This document shows, in pieces, positions 29,843 to 41,733 of a DNA stretch of 64,000 nucleotides. The stretch covers positions 1 to 64,000 of the forward strand of contig JAFLRX010000002.1 of the NCBI GenBank assembly GCA_022511265.1, read 5' to 3'. The notes beneath the pieces are model-generated. The model had not been told where the DNA came from. It ran no database searches and saw nothing but the letters and a program-made list of their open reading frames with translations. This stretch comes from Eubacterium sp. (lineage in GTDB: Bacteria; Bacillota; Clostridia; Oscillospirales; Ruminococcaceae). The stretch's first letter is position 1; each line of letters starts with the position of its first letter. The position numbers were made by a program, and so were the translations under genes.

Positions 29843-32143
29843 TTACTTTCCGCTGATATCCAGCTTTTCTCCGTCGGATTCAAGGCTGATGGACGTGATG
29901 TTGCCGTCATTATCGACGATAATGTCAGCTATCTTGTCCTCTACCTCTTTGCGGATTATCCTGCGGACATCTCTGCCGCCGTACTTTCCGCCGAATGCCT
30001 TTTTACCGATATAGTCATATGCCGACTGCTTTACGTCCAGTGTGATGTTCTTCTCCTCCAGCGGGGCGATCATCTCGCTTATCATCAGCTTTGCGATGTC
30101 GCAGTACGCCTTTTCGTCCAGCGGATTGAAAACCACTATCTCGTCTATACGGCTGATAAACTCCGGGCGTAAAAATTCATTAAGCGCTTTCATCGCCTTT
30201 TCGCGGGAGATATCCGACTCGGTCTTGGCAAAGCCCAGCCCGCTCGTCTTGAGTGACGACCCCGCGTTAGAGGTCATCGCGATAACGGTATGCTCAAAGC
30301 TTACAGTCCTGCCGTGTGCGTCGTTTACCTTGCCCTCGTCCAGTATCTGTAAAAGTATATTCAGCACGTCAGGGTGAGCCTTTTCTATCTCGTCAAACAG
30401 TATTACCGAATACGGCTTTCTGCGCACCTTTTCGGTCAGCTGTCCCGCCTCGTCATAGCCGACATATCCGGGCGGCGAGCCGATGATACGGGATACGCTG
30501 TGCTTTTCCATAAACTCGGACATATCAAGCCTGATAAGCGGGTCAACGGTGTCAAACAACTCGGTTGCCAGTACCTTTACAAGCTCGGTCTTTCCGACGC
30601 CGGTGGGTCCTACAAAGATAAACGACGCGGGTCTGCGGCGGGCGGAAAGCTGCACCCTCGTGCGCTTTATTGCCGCTGCGACCAGCTCGCATGCCTCGTC
30701 CTGCCCTACTATCTTACTTTTCAGCTCTTCTTCCAGCTTTGCTATCTTGACATACTCGGTCTCCATTATCTTGCTGGCGGGTATACCCGTCCACAGTTCT
30801 ATGACCTTGCATACATCCTGTACCGAGACGTTTATCTGCTTTACCTTCGGCTCCAGTTCGTCTATTATCTTTTGATTTTTCGCTATGCGGGTCTTTACCT
30901 CGGCAATGCGCTGATAGTTTACGTTTTCGGTGTCGGAGGACAGCTCGTTTTCCTCTGCCTCCAGCTTTTTGTTTTCCTTTAGCAGCTTTTCGTATTCTGC
31001 CAGCTCGTCGCTGTTGATGCTTGCACATGCTGCCGATTCATCCAGCAGATCTATCGCCTTGTCCGGCAGGAAACGGTCTGTGATATACCGCTCGCTCAGC
31101 ACCGCACAGCTTTTCAGCACTTCCTCACTGATGTGTATCTGATGATGCTCTTCATAATAGTTCTTTATTCCGCGCAGTAGCTCTACCGTCTCGTCTATGG
31201 TAGGCTCGTTTACGGTGACCGGCTGAAAACGGCGTTCAAGCGCGGCATCCTTTTCGATATACTTTCTATACTCGTCAAAGGTGGTGGCTCCTATCACCTG
31301 CATCTCTCCGCGGGACAGCGCAGGCTTGAAGATATTCGCCGCGTTCATTGTACCCTCAGAATCACCTGTTCCGACAAGGTTATGCACCTCGTCGATAAAA
31401 AGTATGATATTGCCCGCGTTCTTTATCTCCTCGATAAGAGATTTCGCCCTGCTCTCAAACTGACCTCTGAACTGCGTACCCGCAACCAATGCGGTAAGGT
31501 CCAGCAGATACAGCTCTTTATCCTGAAGCCTGAACGGAACATCACCGCCCACTATCTTCTGCGCGATGCCCTCCGCTATCGCGGTCTTGCCGACGCCCGG
31601 CTCGCCTATGATACAGGGGTTGTTCTTGGTACGGCGGGAAAGTATCTGTGTCACACGGTATATTTCCTTATCCCTGCCGATAATACGGTCCAGCTCGCCG
31701 CGGCGCGCCTTGTCTGTCAGATTGGTGCAGTAAGTATCCAAAAAGCGGCGCTTTTTTTCTTCTTTTCTCTTGTTGCGCTTTTTTTCATCCTTTGCGGGCT
31801 GACCGTTGTTGGCTGCCGCACCGTCACTGTTAGAGGGCGCAGCGCCGCCGAATAGCCGCTGGAACAGCGGCGGCATCGTGCCCGCGCCGCCGGGGATAAA
31901 ATTGTCGTCTTTATCCTCGCCCTCGTCATCATCATCGTCGGCGTCCTCATCGCCGAACAGCATTTTATAGCTTTCCTCCAGATCCTCGTCGCTTATCCCC
32001 ATCTGCTTCAGATAGTCGTTTACCTGCGGTACTCCCAGGTCCTTGGCGCAGATAAGGCAAAGCCCCTCGTCACGCTTTTCGTTTCCCTGCATGGTGGAAA
32101 TAAATACGACTGCCGTTCTTTTTTTGCATCTTGAACAAACCAT
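29843..32143 (-). CDS. clpE: ClpE-type Clp protease ATP-binding subunit
   Basis: N-terminal zinc finger CSRC...CLIC instead of ClpN; two AAA+ modules [15 protein letters not shown] and [15 protein letters not shown]. Confidence 0.9.
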   Translation of the reverse strand: MVCSRCKKRTAVVFISTMQGNEKRDEGLCLICAKDLGVPQVNDYLKQMGISDEDLEESYKMLFGDEDADDDDDEGEDKDDNFIPGGAGTMPPLFQRLFGGAAPSNSDGAAANNGQPAKDEKKRNKRKEEKKRRFLDTYCTNLTDKARRGELDRIIGRDKEIYRVTQILSRRTKNNPCIIGEPGVGKTAIAEGIAQKIVGGDVPFRLQDKELYLLDLTALVAGTQFRGQFESRAKSLIEEIKNAGNIILFIDEVHNLVGTGDSEGTMNAANIFKPALSRGEMQVIGATTFDEYRKYIEKDAALERRFQPVTVNEPTIDETVELLRGIKNYYEEHHQIHISEEVLKSCAVLSERYITDRFLPDKAIDLLDESAACASINSDELAEYEKLLKENKKLEAEENELSSDTENVNYQRIAEVKTRIAKNQKIIDELEPKVKQINVSVQDVCKVIELWTGIPASKIMETEYVKIAKLEEELKSKIVGQDEACELVAAAIKRTRVQLSARRRPASFIFVGPTGVGKTELVKVLATELFDTVDPLIRLDMSEFMEKHSVSRIIGSPPGYVGYDEAGQLTEKVRRKPYSVILFDEIEKAHPDVLNILLQILDEGKVNDAHGRTVSFEHTVIAMTSNAGSSLKTSGLGFAKTESDISREKAMKALNEFLRPEFISRIDEIVVFNPLDEKAYCDIAKLMISEMIAPLEEKNITLDVKQSAYDYIGKKAFGGKYGGRDVRRIIRKEVEDKIADIIVDNDGNITSISLESDGEKLDISGK

Positions 32144-32173
32144 TTACTATCACCTTGATCCTAAAATACTAAT

Positions 32174-33205
32174 TTATCCTAAAAAGTTCAAAAATTCAAA
32201 ATTGTATACCCAACTGAACGCATACGACTCGTTTATTGTCATTTCGTTGAGGAATACCAGAGAATTATCGCTGGCCGCGGTAGCAAAGTGCAACACTATG
32301 ACAATTATAAATATAATCATCATTCCCTCTATTATTCCTAAAATACCGCCGAGTGCCTCGTTAAATTTACCGATTAGCGGCAGCTTGTTTATCAGCGAGG
32401 TCGCATTAATAATAACGGTAAGCACTATCATTATTATAACAAATATCAGCACAAAAATCAATGTTCTTATCGGAATAAGCACTACAGGCTTTATCACATT
32501 GTCGAGTATCGCCTTGCCGGGGTTGCCGTCGGCGTTTCTTACGCTGATGATAACATCTCTCAGCAGGGTGTTGTCCGCCTGTCCGAGCGTTTCCTCGGAG
32601 ATACCCAGCATCGGCAGTGCTTCGCCTATCTCGCCGATAACATCCGATACAGACTCAAACGCTTCTGAATCCAATATCTTATCCGACAGCACCTCAGCCA
32701 GCAGCAGGTCCTCAATGCTGTTGGATTGAAGGTCGCTCTGATATATCTGCACCGTGCCTATATTGATGCTGGACAGGTTATCTGTCTTGTCATAGCCGAA
32801 TACCGACATATCCACGTTCTGAAGCCCTGTCTTGCTGACATTGACATCGTTAAGCGTGAGGGTTATTTTCCCTGCTCCGTCCGGCGTTAAATCCAGCTCG
32901 TCTAAGGATTTACCGCCTACCGTTATCTTAGACATGTCTACTTTAGCCAGCTGTGTCACAACATTGTCGCCCAGCGTATCGTTGACCGTATCGGATATGG
33001 TCTTTTCCAGCGCGTCTTCAACAAAGCTGTCGTATATCATGTCCGCGATATATTCACTCGCCCACAGTGATATCAAGAATGCCGCGATAAAGGATATAAG
33101 ACTAAGCGCCATACGGACAAAGCCGCGTTTTACCCCCAAAAACAGCATACCTATCAGCACCGCCGCAAGTATCACATCATAAAACCAAAAAAATACCGTT
33201 CCCAT
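32174..33205 (-). CDS. CvpA family membrane protein
   Basis: VILAAVLIGMLFLGVKRGFVRMALSLISFIAAFLISLWAS; C-terminal TM helices. Confidence 0.75.
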   Translation of the reverse strand: MGTVFFWFYDVILAAVLIGMLFLGVKRGFVRMALSLISFIAAFLISLWASEYIADMIYDSFVEDALEKTISDTVNDTLGDNVVTQLAKVDMSKITVGGKSLDELDLTPDGAGKITLTLNDVNVSKTGLQNVDMSVFGYDKTDNLSSINIGTVQIYQSDLQSNSIEDLLLAEVLSDKILDSEAFESVSDVIGEIGEALPMLGISEETLGQADNTLLRDVIISVRNADGNPGKAILDNVIKPVVLIPIRTLIFVLIFVIIMIVLTVIINATSLINKLPLIGKFNEALGGILGIIEGMMIIFIIVIVLHFATAASDNSLVFLNEMTINESYAFSWVYNFEFLNFLG

Positions 33206-33228
33206 TTTTCTCTCCGTTTCTTTCCTTT

Positions 33229-34410
33229 TTACAGATCAGCCTGAGATATCGTATCGTATCCCAACATAAGATACATCGAGCCTACTTTTATGAACGAGGA
33301 AAAATCCTGTTCAAGCCTTGTCTCTTTCTGTACCGACAGCTCAAGATCGGTGCGGAACATATCACGTCCGCTAAGTATGCATATCTCGCCGTCGGATATC
33401 AATATTTCTGATATTAAATCATAGTCGCTGACGGTCTTGGTCTCGGCGCAGCATTTATCCAGCACCGTGACGGTTTTACCCTCTCCCGTATAATAATCCA
33501 GCACCAGCACGTTTGCGTTGTTTCCTATATCGAAATCCAACAGCTCTCCGTTATACGCATAGCTGCCGTTTTGCTTGCCGTCATCTGAATTTATGCTGTA
33601 TGCCGCGTTGTCGCCTATCACGGTCACTATATCACCGTTTACGTCCAGTCCGTAGGGCAGTCCGTCGCTTATGCTGTACTTCCACAGCTCGTTATCTTCA
33701 GAACTGATGTCGTACTTGCACAGATCGGTGATTATATTTCCGTTGTCCGAGCGTACCAAGGTCAAAAACATAAATTTCTCGTCGTCCGAAAAATCCGCCT
33801 GCATGACGTTTTCATCTATAAACTTGCGGGTGTACAGCCACTTGCCGCTGCCGTCATACACATATACAACGTTTGAATACCGTCCGCCGGAGGTCACTAC
33901 CGCGACCTTATCGTTGTCTCCGATATAGGCGGAGACTATCACCTCGTCGTCAATCGACAGCTTGAATATCTCGGCGTTTGCGCTGTATACCGCAAAGTCA
34001 TGTCCGCCCCTGTCATATATCAGCGTGCGCTTTGCGTTGGTGACCGCCGCAGGGTTGACGTATCCGTGCTGTACGGCGATATTCTGCCCGCCTGCCGAAT
34101 TATATGTATAAAAATACGTATCGGTTATCAGCGCGAAATTATCCCCCACCGGCAACAGCTTATACTGCGAGCTGCCCGGCAATCTTACCGGAAATCCCTG
34201 TCCCTCCGCGCTCTGACTGCCGAAGCGGTTTGCTATACCTCTGAACGGCTCTGCTATCTCGTTGCGGAACACGTACACCAACACGCCTATTGTGATGACC
34301 ACCACGAAAATTATAAGGTTTCTTATCAGCCTTATCCGCTTTTGCTTTTTGCGGTATACGGTCATATCGTTAAGGCTGTTGTCCTCTTTCGGTATATCAG
34401 GAACCTTCAT
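33229..34410 (-). CDS. DUF5711-like membrane-anchored beta-propeller-like protein
   Basis: Single N-terminal TM helix then repetitive beta-rich blocks (YVYDGSGKWLYTRKF, YAYNGELLDFDIG). Confidence 0.6.
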   Translation of the reverse strand: MKVPDIPKEDNSLNDMTVYRKKQKRIRLIRNLIIFVVVITIGVLVYVFRNEIAEPFRGIANRFGSQSAEGQGFPVRLPGSSQYKLLPVGDNFALITDTYFYTYNSAGGQNIAVQHGYVNPAAVTNAKRTLIYDRGGHDFAVYSANAEIFKLSIDDEVIVSAYIGDNDKVAVVTSGGRYSNVVYVYDGSGKWLYTRKFIDENVMQADFSDDEKFMFLTLVRSDNGNIITDLCKYDISSEDNELWKYSISDGLPYGLDVNGDIVTVIGDNAAYSINSDDGKQNGSYAYNGELLDFDIGNNANVLVLDYYTGEGKTVTVLDKCCAETKTVSDYDLISEILISDGEICILSGRDMFRTDLELSVQKETRLEQDFSSFIKVGSMYLMLGYDTISQADL

Positions 34411-34423
34411 ATTAACCCTTCTT

Positions 34424-35164
34424 TCAGTAAAACACTTTGTTAAGATACAGTCCGCAGGCGGGCGCGGTCTTTCCGGCGCGCTCTCTGTCGCCTGTCTCCA
34501 ATGCGGCGGTAATATCCTCCGCCGTCCTTTTTCCCTCGCTTATATATATCAGCGTACCGGCGATTATCCTTACCATATTATGTAAAAAGCCGTCTCCGCT
34601 GACGTAGATGTCGGTATATTTCCCATTGTCTGCCACCCGCGCCTCGGTGACCGTACGCACGGTGGTCTTTACCAAGTGCAATGATTCCGCCTTACAAAAC
34701 GCGGCAAAATCATGCGTCCCGACCAGCAGCTCTGCCGCCTCGTTCATAAGCGGTATATTAAGCGTATACGGATAATGCAGCGCGGTATTTTCCGAAAACA
34801 CATCCCGTATTTCCGATGTATATATTCTGTACAGATACTGCTTGCCCTTACAGCTGTACCGCGCGTGAAAATTACTGTCGGTCTCTTTGCAGGACAATAT
34901 CGCTATATCAGTCGGCAGCAGCGCGTTCATCCCTTTGACAAAGCCGTCGCAGGGTATGCGGCTGTCTATCGGCACACTGAAAACAAACTCGTTTGCGTGT
35001 ACTCCGGCGTCGGTACGCGAGCAACCGTTGATACCTACCTCGCAGCCGGTCAGTTTTTTTATCGCAGCCTCTACCGTCTGCTGTATCGTCACACCGTTGT
35101 CCTGCCGCTGAAATCCGTGATACGCCGCGCCGTTATATGCCATTGTGACCGCAAAATTACGCAT
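34424..35164 (-). CDS. truA: tRNA pseudouridine(38-40) synthase TruA
   Basis: MAYNGAAYHGFQRQ; CSRTDAGVHANEFVFS. Confidence 0.96.
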   Translation of the reverse strand: MRNFAVTMAYNGAAYHGFQRQDNGVTIQQTVEAAIKKLTGCEVGINGCSRTDAGVHANEFVFSVPIDSRIPCDGFVKGMNALLPTDIAILSCKETDSNFHARYSCKGKQYLYRIYTSEIRDVFSENTALHYPYTLNIPLMNEAAELLVGTHDFAAFCKAESLHLVKTTVRTVTEARVADNGKYTDIYVSGDGFLHNMVRIIAGTLIYISEGKRTAEDITAALETGDRERAGKTAPACGLYLNKVFY

Positions 35165-35174
35165 ATTTTCTCCT

Positions 35175-36014
35175 CTATGGAATCATATACGGTATCCCGA
35201 GATACGGGATATATATGTTCAGCATGATAAGTCCCGCAAACATCAGCACCATTACCGCAAGCGCGGTATAATCCCGCGCGCCGGACTTCAGCTGTTTCAT
35301 TCTTGTCCTGCCCTCGCCGCCGCGATAACAGCGGCATTCCATCGCGAGCGCCAGCTCGTTCGCCCGCTTAAACGCCGAGACAAACAGCGGTATCAGCACC
35401 GGGATAAGCGCTTTTGCCTTCTTTACCAGTCCGCCGGTGTCAAGATTGGCTCCGCGCGCCTTTTGTGCGGACATTATCTTGTCCGTCTCCTCGATAAGCG
35501 TGGGGATAAACCTCAGCGCGATAGTCATCATCATCGCCAGCTCATGCACCGGAAAGCGCAGCTTTTTCAGCGGTGACAGCAATCTTTCGATAGCGTCGGT
35601 AAGCGCTATCGGCGAGGTGGTATAGGTAAGCAGCGACATACCGATAATTAAGAACATTATCCTTACCGCCATAAATATCGAGGTCGCCACACCCTTGGGA
35701 TATATCGTGATAAAATCCCACAGGTTTACCAGCGGCTCTCCGTCACCCTTTATAAAGAACAGGTTCAGTATACAGGTGATGGCGACCAGCGGAAGTATCG
35801 GACGCAGGCTTTTCAGCACCAGCCCAAGCCCTACACCCGACAGAATATATATCATAATCATGAACAGCCCCGCCGCCGCCAGCCCCAAAAAATTGGAGGT
35901 AACAAACAGCATAACGACATAGGCTATATCCATAATTATCTTGAACCGGCTGTCCAGTCGGTGGATTATCGAATTTCCCGGGAAAAACTGCCCGATGGTT
36001 ATATCCTTCAGCAT
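35175..36014 (-). CDS. ecfT: ECF transporter T component
   Basis: FFPGNSIIHRLDSRFKI; MMTIALRFIPTLIEETDKIMSAQKARGA. Confidence 0.94.
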   Translation of the reverse strand: MLKDITIGQFFPGNSIIHRLDSRFKIIMDIAYVVMLFVTSNFLGLAAAGLFMIMIYILSGVGLGLVLKSLRPILPLVAITCILNLFFIKGDGEPLVNLWDFITIYPKGVATSIFMAVRIMFLIIGMSLLTYTTSPIALTDAIERLLSPLKKLRFPVHELAMMMTIALRFIPTLIEETDKIMSAQKARGANLDTGGLVKKAKALIPVLIPLFVSAFKRANELALAMECRCYRGGEGRTRMKQLKSGARDYTALAVMVLMFAGLIMLNIYIPYLGIPYMIP

Positions 36015-36871
36015 ACGTTTCCTTTTGCTCTGTACTCTAAAATTCTTTCTTTTGCACGTTCTACGGTGTATATATCCGTCCCGAGATCAATGCCTTTTTC
36101 TCTTAGCTTCATTATCACTCTCGTTATCTGCGGTACGTCAAGACCTATCTTTATTATCTCGTCCTGCCGCGCGAATACCTCGTCAACGGGCGCGTGGCAG
36201 AAAAGCTTGCCCTTGTTCATTACCAGCACCTTTTCGGCATACTTTACTATATCCTCCATTGAGTGGGAGACAAGCAGTATCGTGGTGCCGTTTTTCTTAT
36301 GATAATCGCTTATCCTTTCCAGCACGCTTTCGCGTCCTATCGGGTCAAGCCCCGCTGCCGGCTCGTCCAGGATAAGTATTTCCGGCTCCATCGCTATTAC
36401 CCCCGCTAGGGCGACGCGTCGCTTTTGTCCGCCGGACAGATCAAAGGGCGAGCGGTCAAGCAGCTCTTCGCTTATCCCCATGCTCTCGGCGGCGGCACGG
36501 ACACGGCGGTCTATCTCGTCCTCCTCCAGCCCCATATTCTTGGGTCCGTAGGATATATCCTTGTACACCGTCTCCTCAAACAGCTGATGTTCGGAATACT
36601 GGAACACCAGCCCCGCCTTAAAGCGTATCTCCTTTATATCGGTGTCCTTGCTCCAGATATTCTTGCCGTCTATATACACCTCGCCGAGTGTCGGCTTCAC
36701 CAATCCGTTAAGGTGCTGTATCAGCGTGGATTTGCCGCTGCCGGTGTGGCCGATTATTCCGCAGAACTCGCCTTTTTCCACCGTAAGACTGACATCATCC
36801 ACCGCCACTGCCTCAAACGGGGTGCCTGCGCTGTATTTATATGTGATGTTCTTTAATTCAATTACATTCAT
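36008..36871 (-). CDS. ecfA2: ECF transporter ATPase EcfA2
   Basis: GHTGSGKSTLIQHLNGL; LSGGQKRRVALAGVIAMEPEILILDEPAAGLDP. Confidence 0.94.
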   Translation of the reverse strand: MNVIELKNITYKYSAGTPFEAVAVDDVSLTVEKGEFCGIIGHTGSGKSTLIQHLNGLVKPTLGEVYIDGKNIWSKDTDIKEIRFKAGLVFQYSEHQLFEETVYKDISYGPKNMGLEEDEIDRRVRAAAESMGISEELLDRSPFDLSGGQKRRVALAGVIAMEPEILILDEPAAGLDPIGRESVLERISDYHKKNGTTILLVSHSMEDIVKYAEKVLVMNKGKLFCHAPVDEVFARQDEIIKIGLDVPQITRVIMKLREKGIDLGTDIYTVERAKERILEYRAKGNVC

Positions 36872-36884
36872 TTACAGTTTTCCT

Positions 36885-37769
36885 TTATGCGTTAAGCAAC
36901 CCGTAAAGATACTCGGCGCATTCATCCTCACTCAACAGGTCGTCGGGGACATCCAGTCCGCCCCTTTTCAGCTCGTACATCAGCTCGGTGGTCTGCGGTA
37001 CGTCCAGTCCCACGGATTTGAGCAATTCGACCTGCGAAAAAATCTTCTTCGGCACATCGTCAAGCAGAATTTTGCCTTTATCTATTACCACTACCCTGTC
37101 CGCCTGTGCCGCCTCTTCCATATAATGGGTTATCAGCACCACGGTTATCCCATGCTCGCGGTTGAGCAGCTTTATCGTCTTCATTATTTCTTTTCTGCCC
37201 TTGGGGTCAAGCATTGCGGTAGGCTCGTCCATCACTATACAGCGCGGACGCATCGCGATTATGCCCGCGATAGCCACCCTTTGCTTTTGTCCGCCGGACA
37301 GCTGTGAGGGAGAATGCTCACGATAGTCGTACATATCAACGGTCTTCAGTGCCTCGTCAACGCGCTGACGGATTATCTCAGGCTTAACGCCGAGATTTTC
37401 CAGCGCGAATGCCACATCCTCTTCAACTATTGTTGCGACTATCTGGTTATCCGGGTTTTGAAACACCATACCCACCGTCTGACGGATATCGTATATCCTG
37501 TCCTCGTCGGCGGTGTCTATCCCGTCGATAAGCACCCTGCCGGACGCCGGCAGCAATATGGCGTTAAAGTGCTTTGCCAGCGTGGATTTGCCGCTGCCGT
37601 TATGCCCCAGCACCGCCAAGAACTGTCCCTCCGGCACACTGAGCGACACATCGTCAAGCACGCGGTTTTTGGCAACCTCGTTGCCATCCTCGTCAAGGAC
37701 GGAATAATCAAATATTATATTTTCCGCTTTTATTATATCGCTCAAAGCCTTGTCCCTTTCTTTATTCAA
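36885..37769 (-). CDS. ecfA1: ECF transporter ATPase EcfA1
   Basis: [53 protein letters not shown]. Confidence 0.94.
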   Translation of the reverse strand: MNKERDKALSDIIKAENIIFDYSVLDEDGNEVAKNRVLDDVSLSVPEGQFLAVLGHNGSGKSTLAKHFNAILLPASGRVLIDGIDTADEDRIYDIRQTVGMVFQNPDNQIVATIVEEDVAFALENLGVKPEIIRQRVDEALKTVDMYDYREHSPSQLSGGQKQRVAIAGIIAMRPRCIVMDEPTAMLDPKGRKEIMKTIKLLNREHGITVVLITHYMEEAAQADRVVVIDKGKILLDDVPKKIFSQVELLKSVGLDVPQTTELMYELKRGGLDVPDDLLSEDECAEYLYGLLNA

Positions 37770-38628
37770 ACAACACCGCCGCGGTGCTTCCCGCCGGAAC
37801 GGCGAGTCCGGTCTGCTCTACCCGCAGCCCTATCTCCTGTGAATCTACCTTTATCTTATATCTCTGTCCTACCGTCATATTCAGCAGATAGGTCATCACC
37901 GAGGACGAAAGCCCCGTCGTATAGCTGTTGAGCAGCACAAACAGCGGCTTGTCCGACAGTACCTCGGTGCACATCTGCATCAGTTCGTATATGCAATCCT
38001 CTATCTTCCACATCTCCCCGTTGGTGCCGCGGCCATAGCTGGGCGGGTCGAGGATTATGCCGTCATAGCGGCTCTGCCTTTTTATCTCGCGGCGCAAAAA
38101 CTTCATCGCGTCGTCAACTATCCATCTTATCGGGCGGACGGAAAGTCCGCTCAGCGCGGCGTTTTCTCTTCCCCACTCGACCATGCCCTTTACCGCGTCA
38201 AGGTGGCAGACCTTTGCCCCCGCCTTAGCACAGGCAATGGTCGCCGCGCCGGTATATGCGAACAGGTTAAGTACGTTTATCTCTCTGCCTGCCGAGCTTA
38301 TCAGGTCGGTGCATAAATCCCAGTTTACCGCCTGCTCGGGGAATAAGCCGGTATGCTTAAATCCGGTGGGCTTTACCTTGAATTTCAGCCCCTTATACCC
38401 TATCATCCAGCTTTCCGGCAGCTTTCTTGACGTTGTCCACGAACCGCCGCCGCTGGACGAGCGAACGTATACCGCGTCCGCCTTGTCCCACAGCGGGGAC
38501 GGGTTGGGGTTTTCCCATATTATCTGCGGGTCGGGACGGACGAGTATAATGTCGCCCCAGCGTTCCAGCCGCTGCCCCGCAGAGGTATCTATAAGGCTGT
38601 AGTCTTTCCAGCCGTCTGCTACTCTCAT
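37762..38628 (-). CDS. RlmI/RlmK-like SAM-dependent methyltransferase
   Basis: [72 protein letters not shown]. Confidence 0.88.
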   Translation of the reverse strand: MRVADGWKDYSLIDTSAGQRLERWGDIILVRPDPQIIWENPNPSPLWDKADAVYVRSSSGGGSWTTSRKLPESWMIGYKGLKFKVKPTGFKHTGLFPEQAVNWDLCTDLISSAGREINVLNLFAYTGAATIACAKAGAKVCHLDAVKGMVEWGRENAALSGLSVRPIRWIVDDAMKFLRREIKRQSRYDGIILDPPSYGRGTNGEMWKIEDCIYELMQMCTEVLSDKPLFVLLNSYTTGLSSSVMTYLLNMTVGQRYKIKVDSQEIGLRVEQTGLAVPAGSTAAVLFE

Positions 38629-38644
38629 TTTGTTCCTCTTTTTA

Positions 38645-40000
38645 TCAGCAAAGCCGCTGACGTATCACATCTGCTATCTTCGCTGTCCATTCCTCTACCT
38701 GCGACATCTGCGCCGCCTCTATCATCACGCGTACCAGCGGCTCGGTGCCGCTCTCGCGTACCAGTATCCTGCCGTCATCGCCTAGGGCAGTCTGCGCCTG
38801 CTGTATCACGTCGTTTATCTCAGGGTCTTTGTCCCAAAGATTGCGCTTATCCTCGGTTATCTTGACGTTTTCCAGCTTTTGCGGATAATCGGGTATGTCG
38901 CCTGCCAACTGTGACAACGGCATATTGCTGTCTATCATCATCTGCAATGTCTGCGCCGCGGTAAGCTGTCCGTCTCCCGTTGTGGCATAGTCAAGGAATA
39001 TTATATGTCCTGACTGCTCGCCGCCTATGTTATAATCATGCGCCAGCATTTCCTCCAGCACATAACGGTCGCCGACCTTAGTGCAGACAGTGTCTATATC
39101 GTTGCTTTTCATGAAATTATGAAAGCCGAGATTGCTCATCACGGTGACCACCGCGGTGTTGTTTTTCAGTGTGTGCTTTGACTTCATATAGCGGGACATT
39201 ATCGCTATCAGCTTGTCGCCGTCTACCAGGTTGCCCTTTTCGTCTATCGCAAGGCATCTGTCCGCGTCGCCGTCAAAGGCAAAGCCTACATCGCAGCCGC
39301 GCTTTATCACCAAATCACGCAGCTGTTCTATATGGGTAGAGCCGCACTTTTCGTTGATGTTCAGCCCGTTCGGCTCATTGTTTATGTAGATGAATTCCGC
39401 GCCGAATTTGTAAAACAATGATTCGGCGGTAGCTGACGCGCTGCCGTTGGCACAGTCTATAGCCACCAGCAGACCGTGGAATTTTCCCTTTACCGTGGAC
39501 TGTATATGCTCGTTATATTCGGTCACTGCGCCGTATAATGTCTTTACACGTCCGACCTCGGTGCCGTCGTACAGCTTTATCTGCTCGGGGGTATCTAAAA
39601 TCAGCGCCTCTATCTCATTTTCCACCGCGTCCGGCAGCTTAAAGCCGGTTGAGGAAAACAGCTTTATCCCGTTATATTCCACCGAGTTATGGGACGCCGA
39701 TATCATCACGCCCGCGTCCGCCTCGTAATACCTCACCAGATACGCCACCGCGGGTGTAGGTACAACTCCCAGCAGCTCTACATCAGCGCCGACAGAGGTT
39801 ATCCCCGCGACCAGTGCCGCCTCAAGTATATCCGAGGATATACGGGTGTCCTTTCCTATCAGTATCCGCGCCTTTTCTCTTTTTGTACCGTGCTTTGTCA
39901 GCACTATCGCAGCCGCCCTGCCGATGTTCATTGCCATCTCGCAGGTAAGCTCGGTAATGGCAACGCCCCTTGCGCCGTCTGTTCCGAACAATCTTCCCAT
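38645..40000 (-). CDS. glmM: phosphoglucosamine mutase
   Basis: MGRLFGTDGARGVAITELT; MISASHNSVEYNGIKLFS; FAFDGDADRCLAID; RESGTEPLVRVM. Confidence 0.97.
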   Translation of the reverse strand: MGRLFGTDGARGVAITELTCEMAMNIGRAAAIVLTKHGTKREKARILIGKDTRISSDILEAALVAGITSVGADVELLGVVPTPAVAYLVRYYEADAGVMISASHNSVEYNGIKLFSSTGFKLPDAVENEIEALILDTPEQIKLYDGTEVGRVKTLYGAVTEYNEHIQSTVKGKFHGLLVAIDCANGSASATAESLFYKFGAEFIYINNEPNGLNINEKCGSTHIEQLRDLVIKRGCDVGFAFDGDADRCLAIDEKGNLVDGDKLIAIMSRYMKSKHTLKNNTAVVTVMSNLGFHNFMKSNDIDTVCTKVGDRYVLEEMLAHDYNIGGEQSGHIIFLDYATTGDGQLTAAQTLQMMIDSNMPLSQLAGDIPDYPQKLENVKITEDKRNLWDKDPEINDVIQQAQTALGDDGRILVRESGTEPLVRVMIEAAQMSQVEEWTAKIADVIRQRLC

Positions 40001-40034
40001 AAATAATATTCTCCTGTTGTGTTAATGTGTATGT

Positions 40035-41081
40035 TTAATCAAGTCTTTGCTGTCCGTCACGCAGTATGCCTAAATGCTTATATGCAAGGTCGGTGGCGCA
40101 GCGTCCGCGCGGTGTGCGGGAGATAAATCCAAGCTGCATCAGATACGGCTCGCATACATCCTCCAGCGTTACCGATTCTTCACCTAATGCTGACGCCAGT
40201 GTCTCCAATCCGACCGGACCGCCGCCGTAGCCCTTTATTATCATACTCAGCATTCTTCTGTCCAGACTGTCCAGACCGAGTTTATCTATCTCCAGCCTGC
40301 TCAGCGCAATGTCAGCCATTTCTTTTGTTATCCTGCCGTCGCCCATTACCTCGGCAAAGTCACGCACCCGCTTTAACAGTCGGTTGGCGATACGAGGAGT
40401 ACCGCGCGAACGGCGGGCAAGCTCTTCCGCACCCTCTCTGTCACAGGGTATAGCGAGTATCACCGCCGAACGCTGAATTATATCCGTCAGTTCCTTGACA
40501 GTGTACAGCTCCAGCCGCATCACAATGCCGAAGCGGTCACGCAGCGGGCCTGTAAGCTGACCCGCCCTTGTGGTGGCGCCTACCAACGTAAAACGGTTGA
40601 GGTCAACGCGTATCGACTGCACCGACGCGCCTTTACCTATCATGATATCCAGCACATAGTCCTCCATCGCGGGATACAGCACCTCTTCCACCTGGCGGGA
40701 AAGGCGGTGTATCTCATCGACAAACAGCACATCGCCGTCCTGTAGACCCGTAAGCAGGCCTGCAAGATCGCCTGGCTTTTCTATCGCCGGACCGGAGGTC
40801 ACCCTTAAATTAGACCCCATTTCGTTGGCGATAATTCCCGCCAGCGTTGTTTTACCAAGTCCCGGAGGTCCGTACAGCAGCACGTGGTCCAGCGGCTCGT
40901 TTCTGCTCTTTGCCGCCTCTATGTATACCGACATATTGGATTTTACGTTTTCCTGTCCGATATATTCGTTAAGGTGCTTTGGGCGGAGCGAAAACTCGAT
41001 GTCGGTGTCCTCTTCGGTCAGCACTGGCTCGACTATCCGTTCGTCCCTTTCAATATCGGAAAAATCGGTTTTCTCTATCAT
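40035..41081 (-). CDS. ruvB: Holliday junction helicase RuvB
   Basis: [50 protein letters not shown]. Confidence 0.98.
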   Translation of the reverse strand: MIEKTDFSDIERDERIVEPVLTEEDTDIEFSLRPKHLNEYIGQENVKSNMSVYIEAAKSRNEPLDHVLLYGPPGLGKTTLAGIIANEMGSNLRVTSGPAIEKPGDLAGLLTGLQDGDVLFVDEIHRLSRQVEEVLYPAMEDYVLDIMIGKGASVQSIRVDLNRFTLVGATTRAGQLTGPLRDRFGIVMRLELYTVKELTDIIQRSAVILAIPCDREGAEELARRSRGTPRIANRLLKRVRDFAEVMGDGRITKEMADIALSRLEIDKLGLDSLDRRMLSMIIKGYGGGPVGLETLASALGEESVTLEDVCEPYLMQLGFISRTPRGRCATDLAYKHLGILRDGQQRLD

Positions 41082-41130
41082 TTATGCGTTATTCCTCCAA
41101 AAAGTGCTTGTGTATGCTAACATTCGCCAA

Positions 41131-41730
41131 TCAGAATTTCGACAGATTTTTAAGTCCCGCTTTTATCAACTCGTCAGCAGGCGTGTCCTGCGGCATGCCG
41201 GACAGAGCCTTTGCCGCCTCGGCATTGGAATAGCCCAGCACCTGCAATGCGGATATCGCCTCTGCCATACTGTTGGATACCGCGGCTGCCGAGACGGAAT
41301 TTACCCCAGACTGCACAATGTCCTGCGTCTGCTTTGCCATCTTGTCCTTCAGCTCCAGCACGATACGGTCGGCTATCTTCTTGCCTACGCCCGGCGCACG
41401 GGTCAGCGACTTACTGTCCTCTGACGCGACACACAGCGCAAATTCCTGCGGGTTCATCTGAGAAAGAATAGACAATGCGTATTTCGGTCCCACGCCGGAG
41501 ACAGAGGTCAGCATATTAAAGCAATTCAACTCGCTCGCGTCTGCAAAACCGAACAGTTCAGCCGCGTCCTCGCGGATATTCAGCACCGTGTACAGCTTTG
41601 CCTCTTCGCCCGTCTTTATCTTCGATAAAGTGTATGCTGTGGTGCGGCAGGCATAGCCTACGCCCGCGCACTCTATCACCGCGAGATTTTGTTCAATGGC
41701 GACTACCTCGCCCCTAACACTGTATATCAT
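41131..41730 (-). CDS. ruvA: Holliday junction protein RuvA
   Basis: MIYSVRGEVVAIEQNLAVIECAGVGYACR; LTSVSGVGPKYALSIL; APGVGKKIADRIVLELKDK. Confidence 0.96.
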   Translation of the reverse strand: MIYSVRGEVVAIEQNLAVIECAGVGYACRTTAYTLSKIKTGEEAKLYTVLNIREDAAELFGFADASELNCFNMLTSVSGVGPKYALSILSQMNPQEFALCVASEDSKSLTRAPGVGKKIADRIVLELKDKMAKQTQDIVQSGVNSVSAAAVSNSMAEAISALQVLGYSNAEAAKALSGMPQDTPADELIKAGLKNLSKF

Positions 41731-41733
41731 AAT

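Noticed and set aside
32140-32200. CtsR operator upstream of clpE
   Set aside because: No GGTCAAA-type tandem heptads; only a short repeated TTTTAGGAT, too weak to claim
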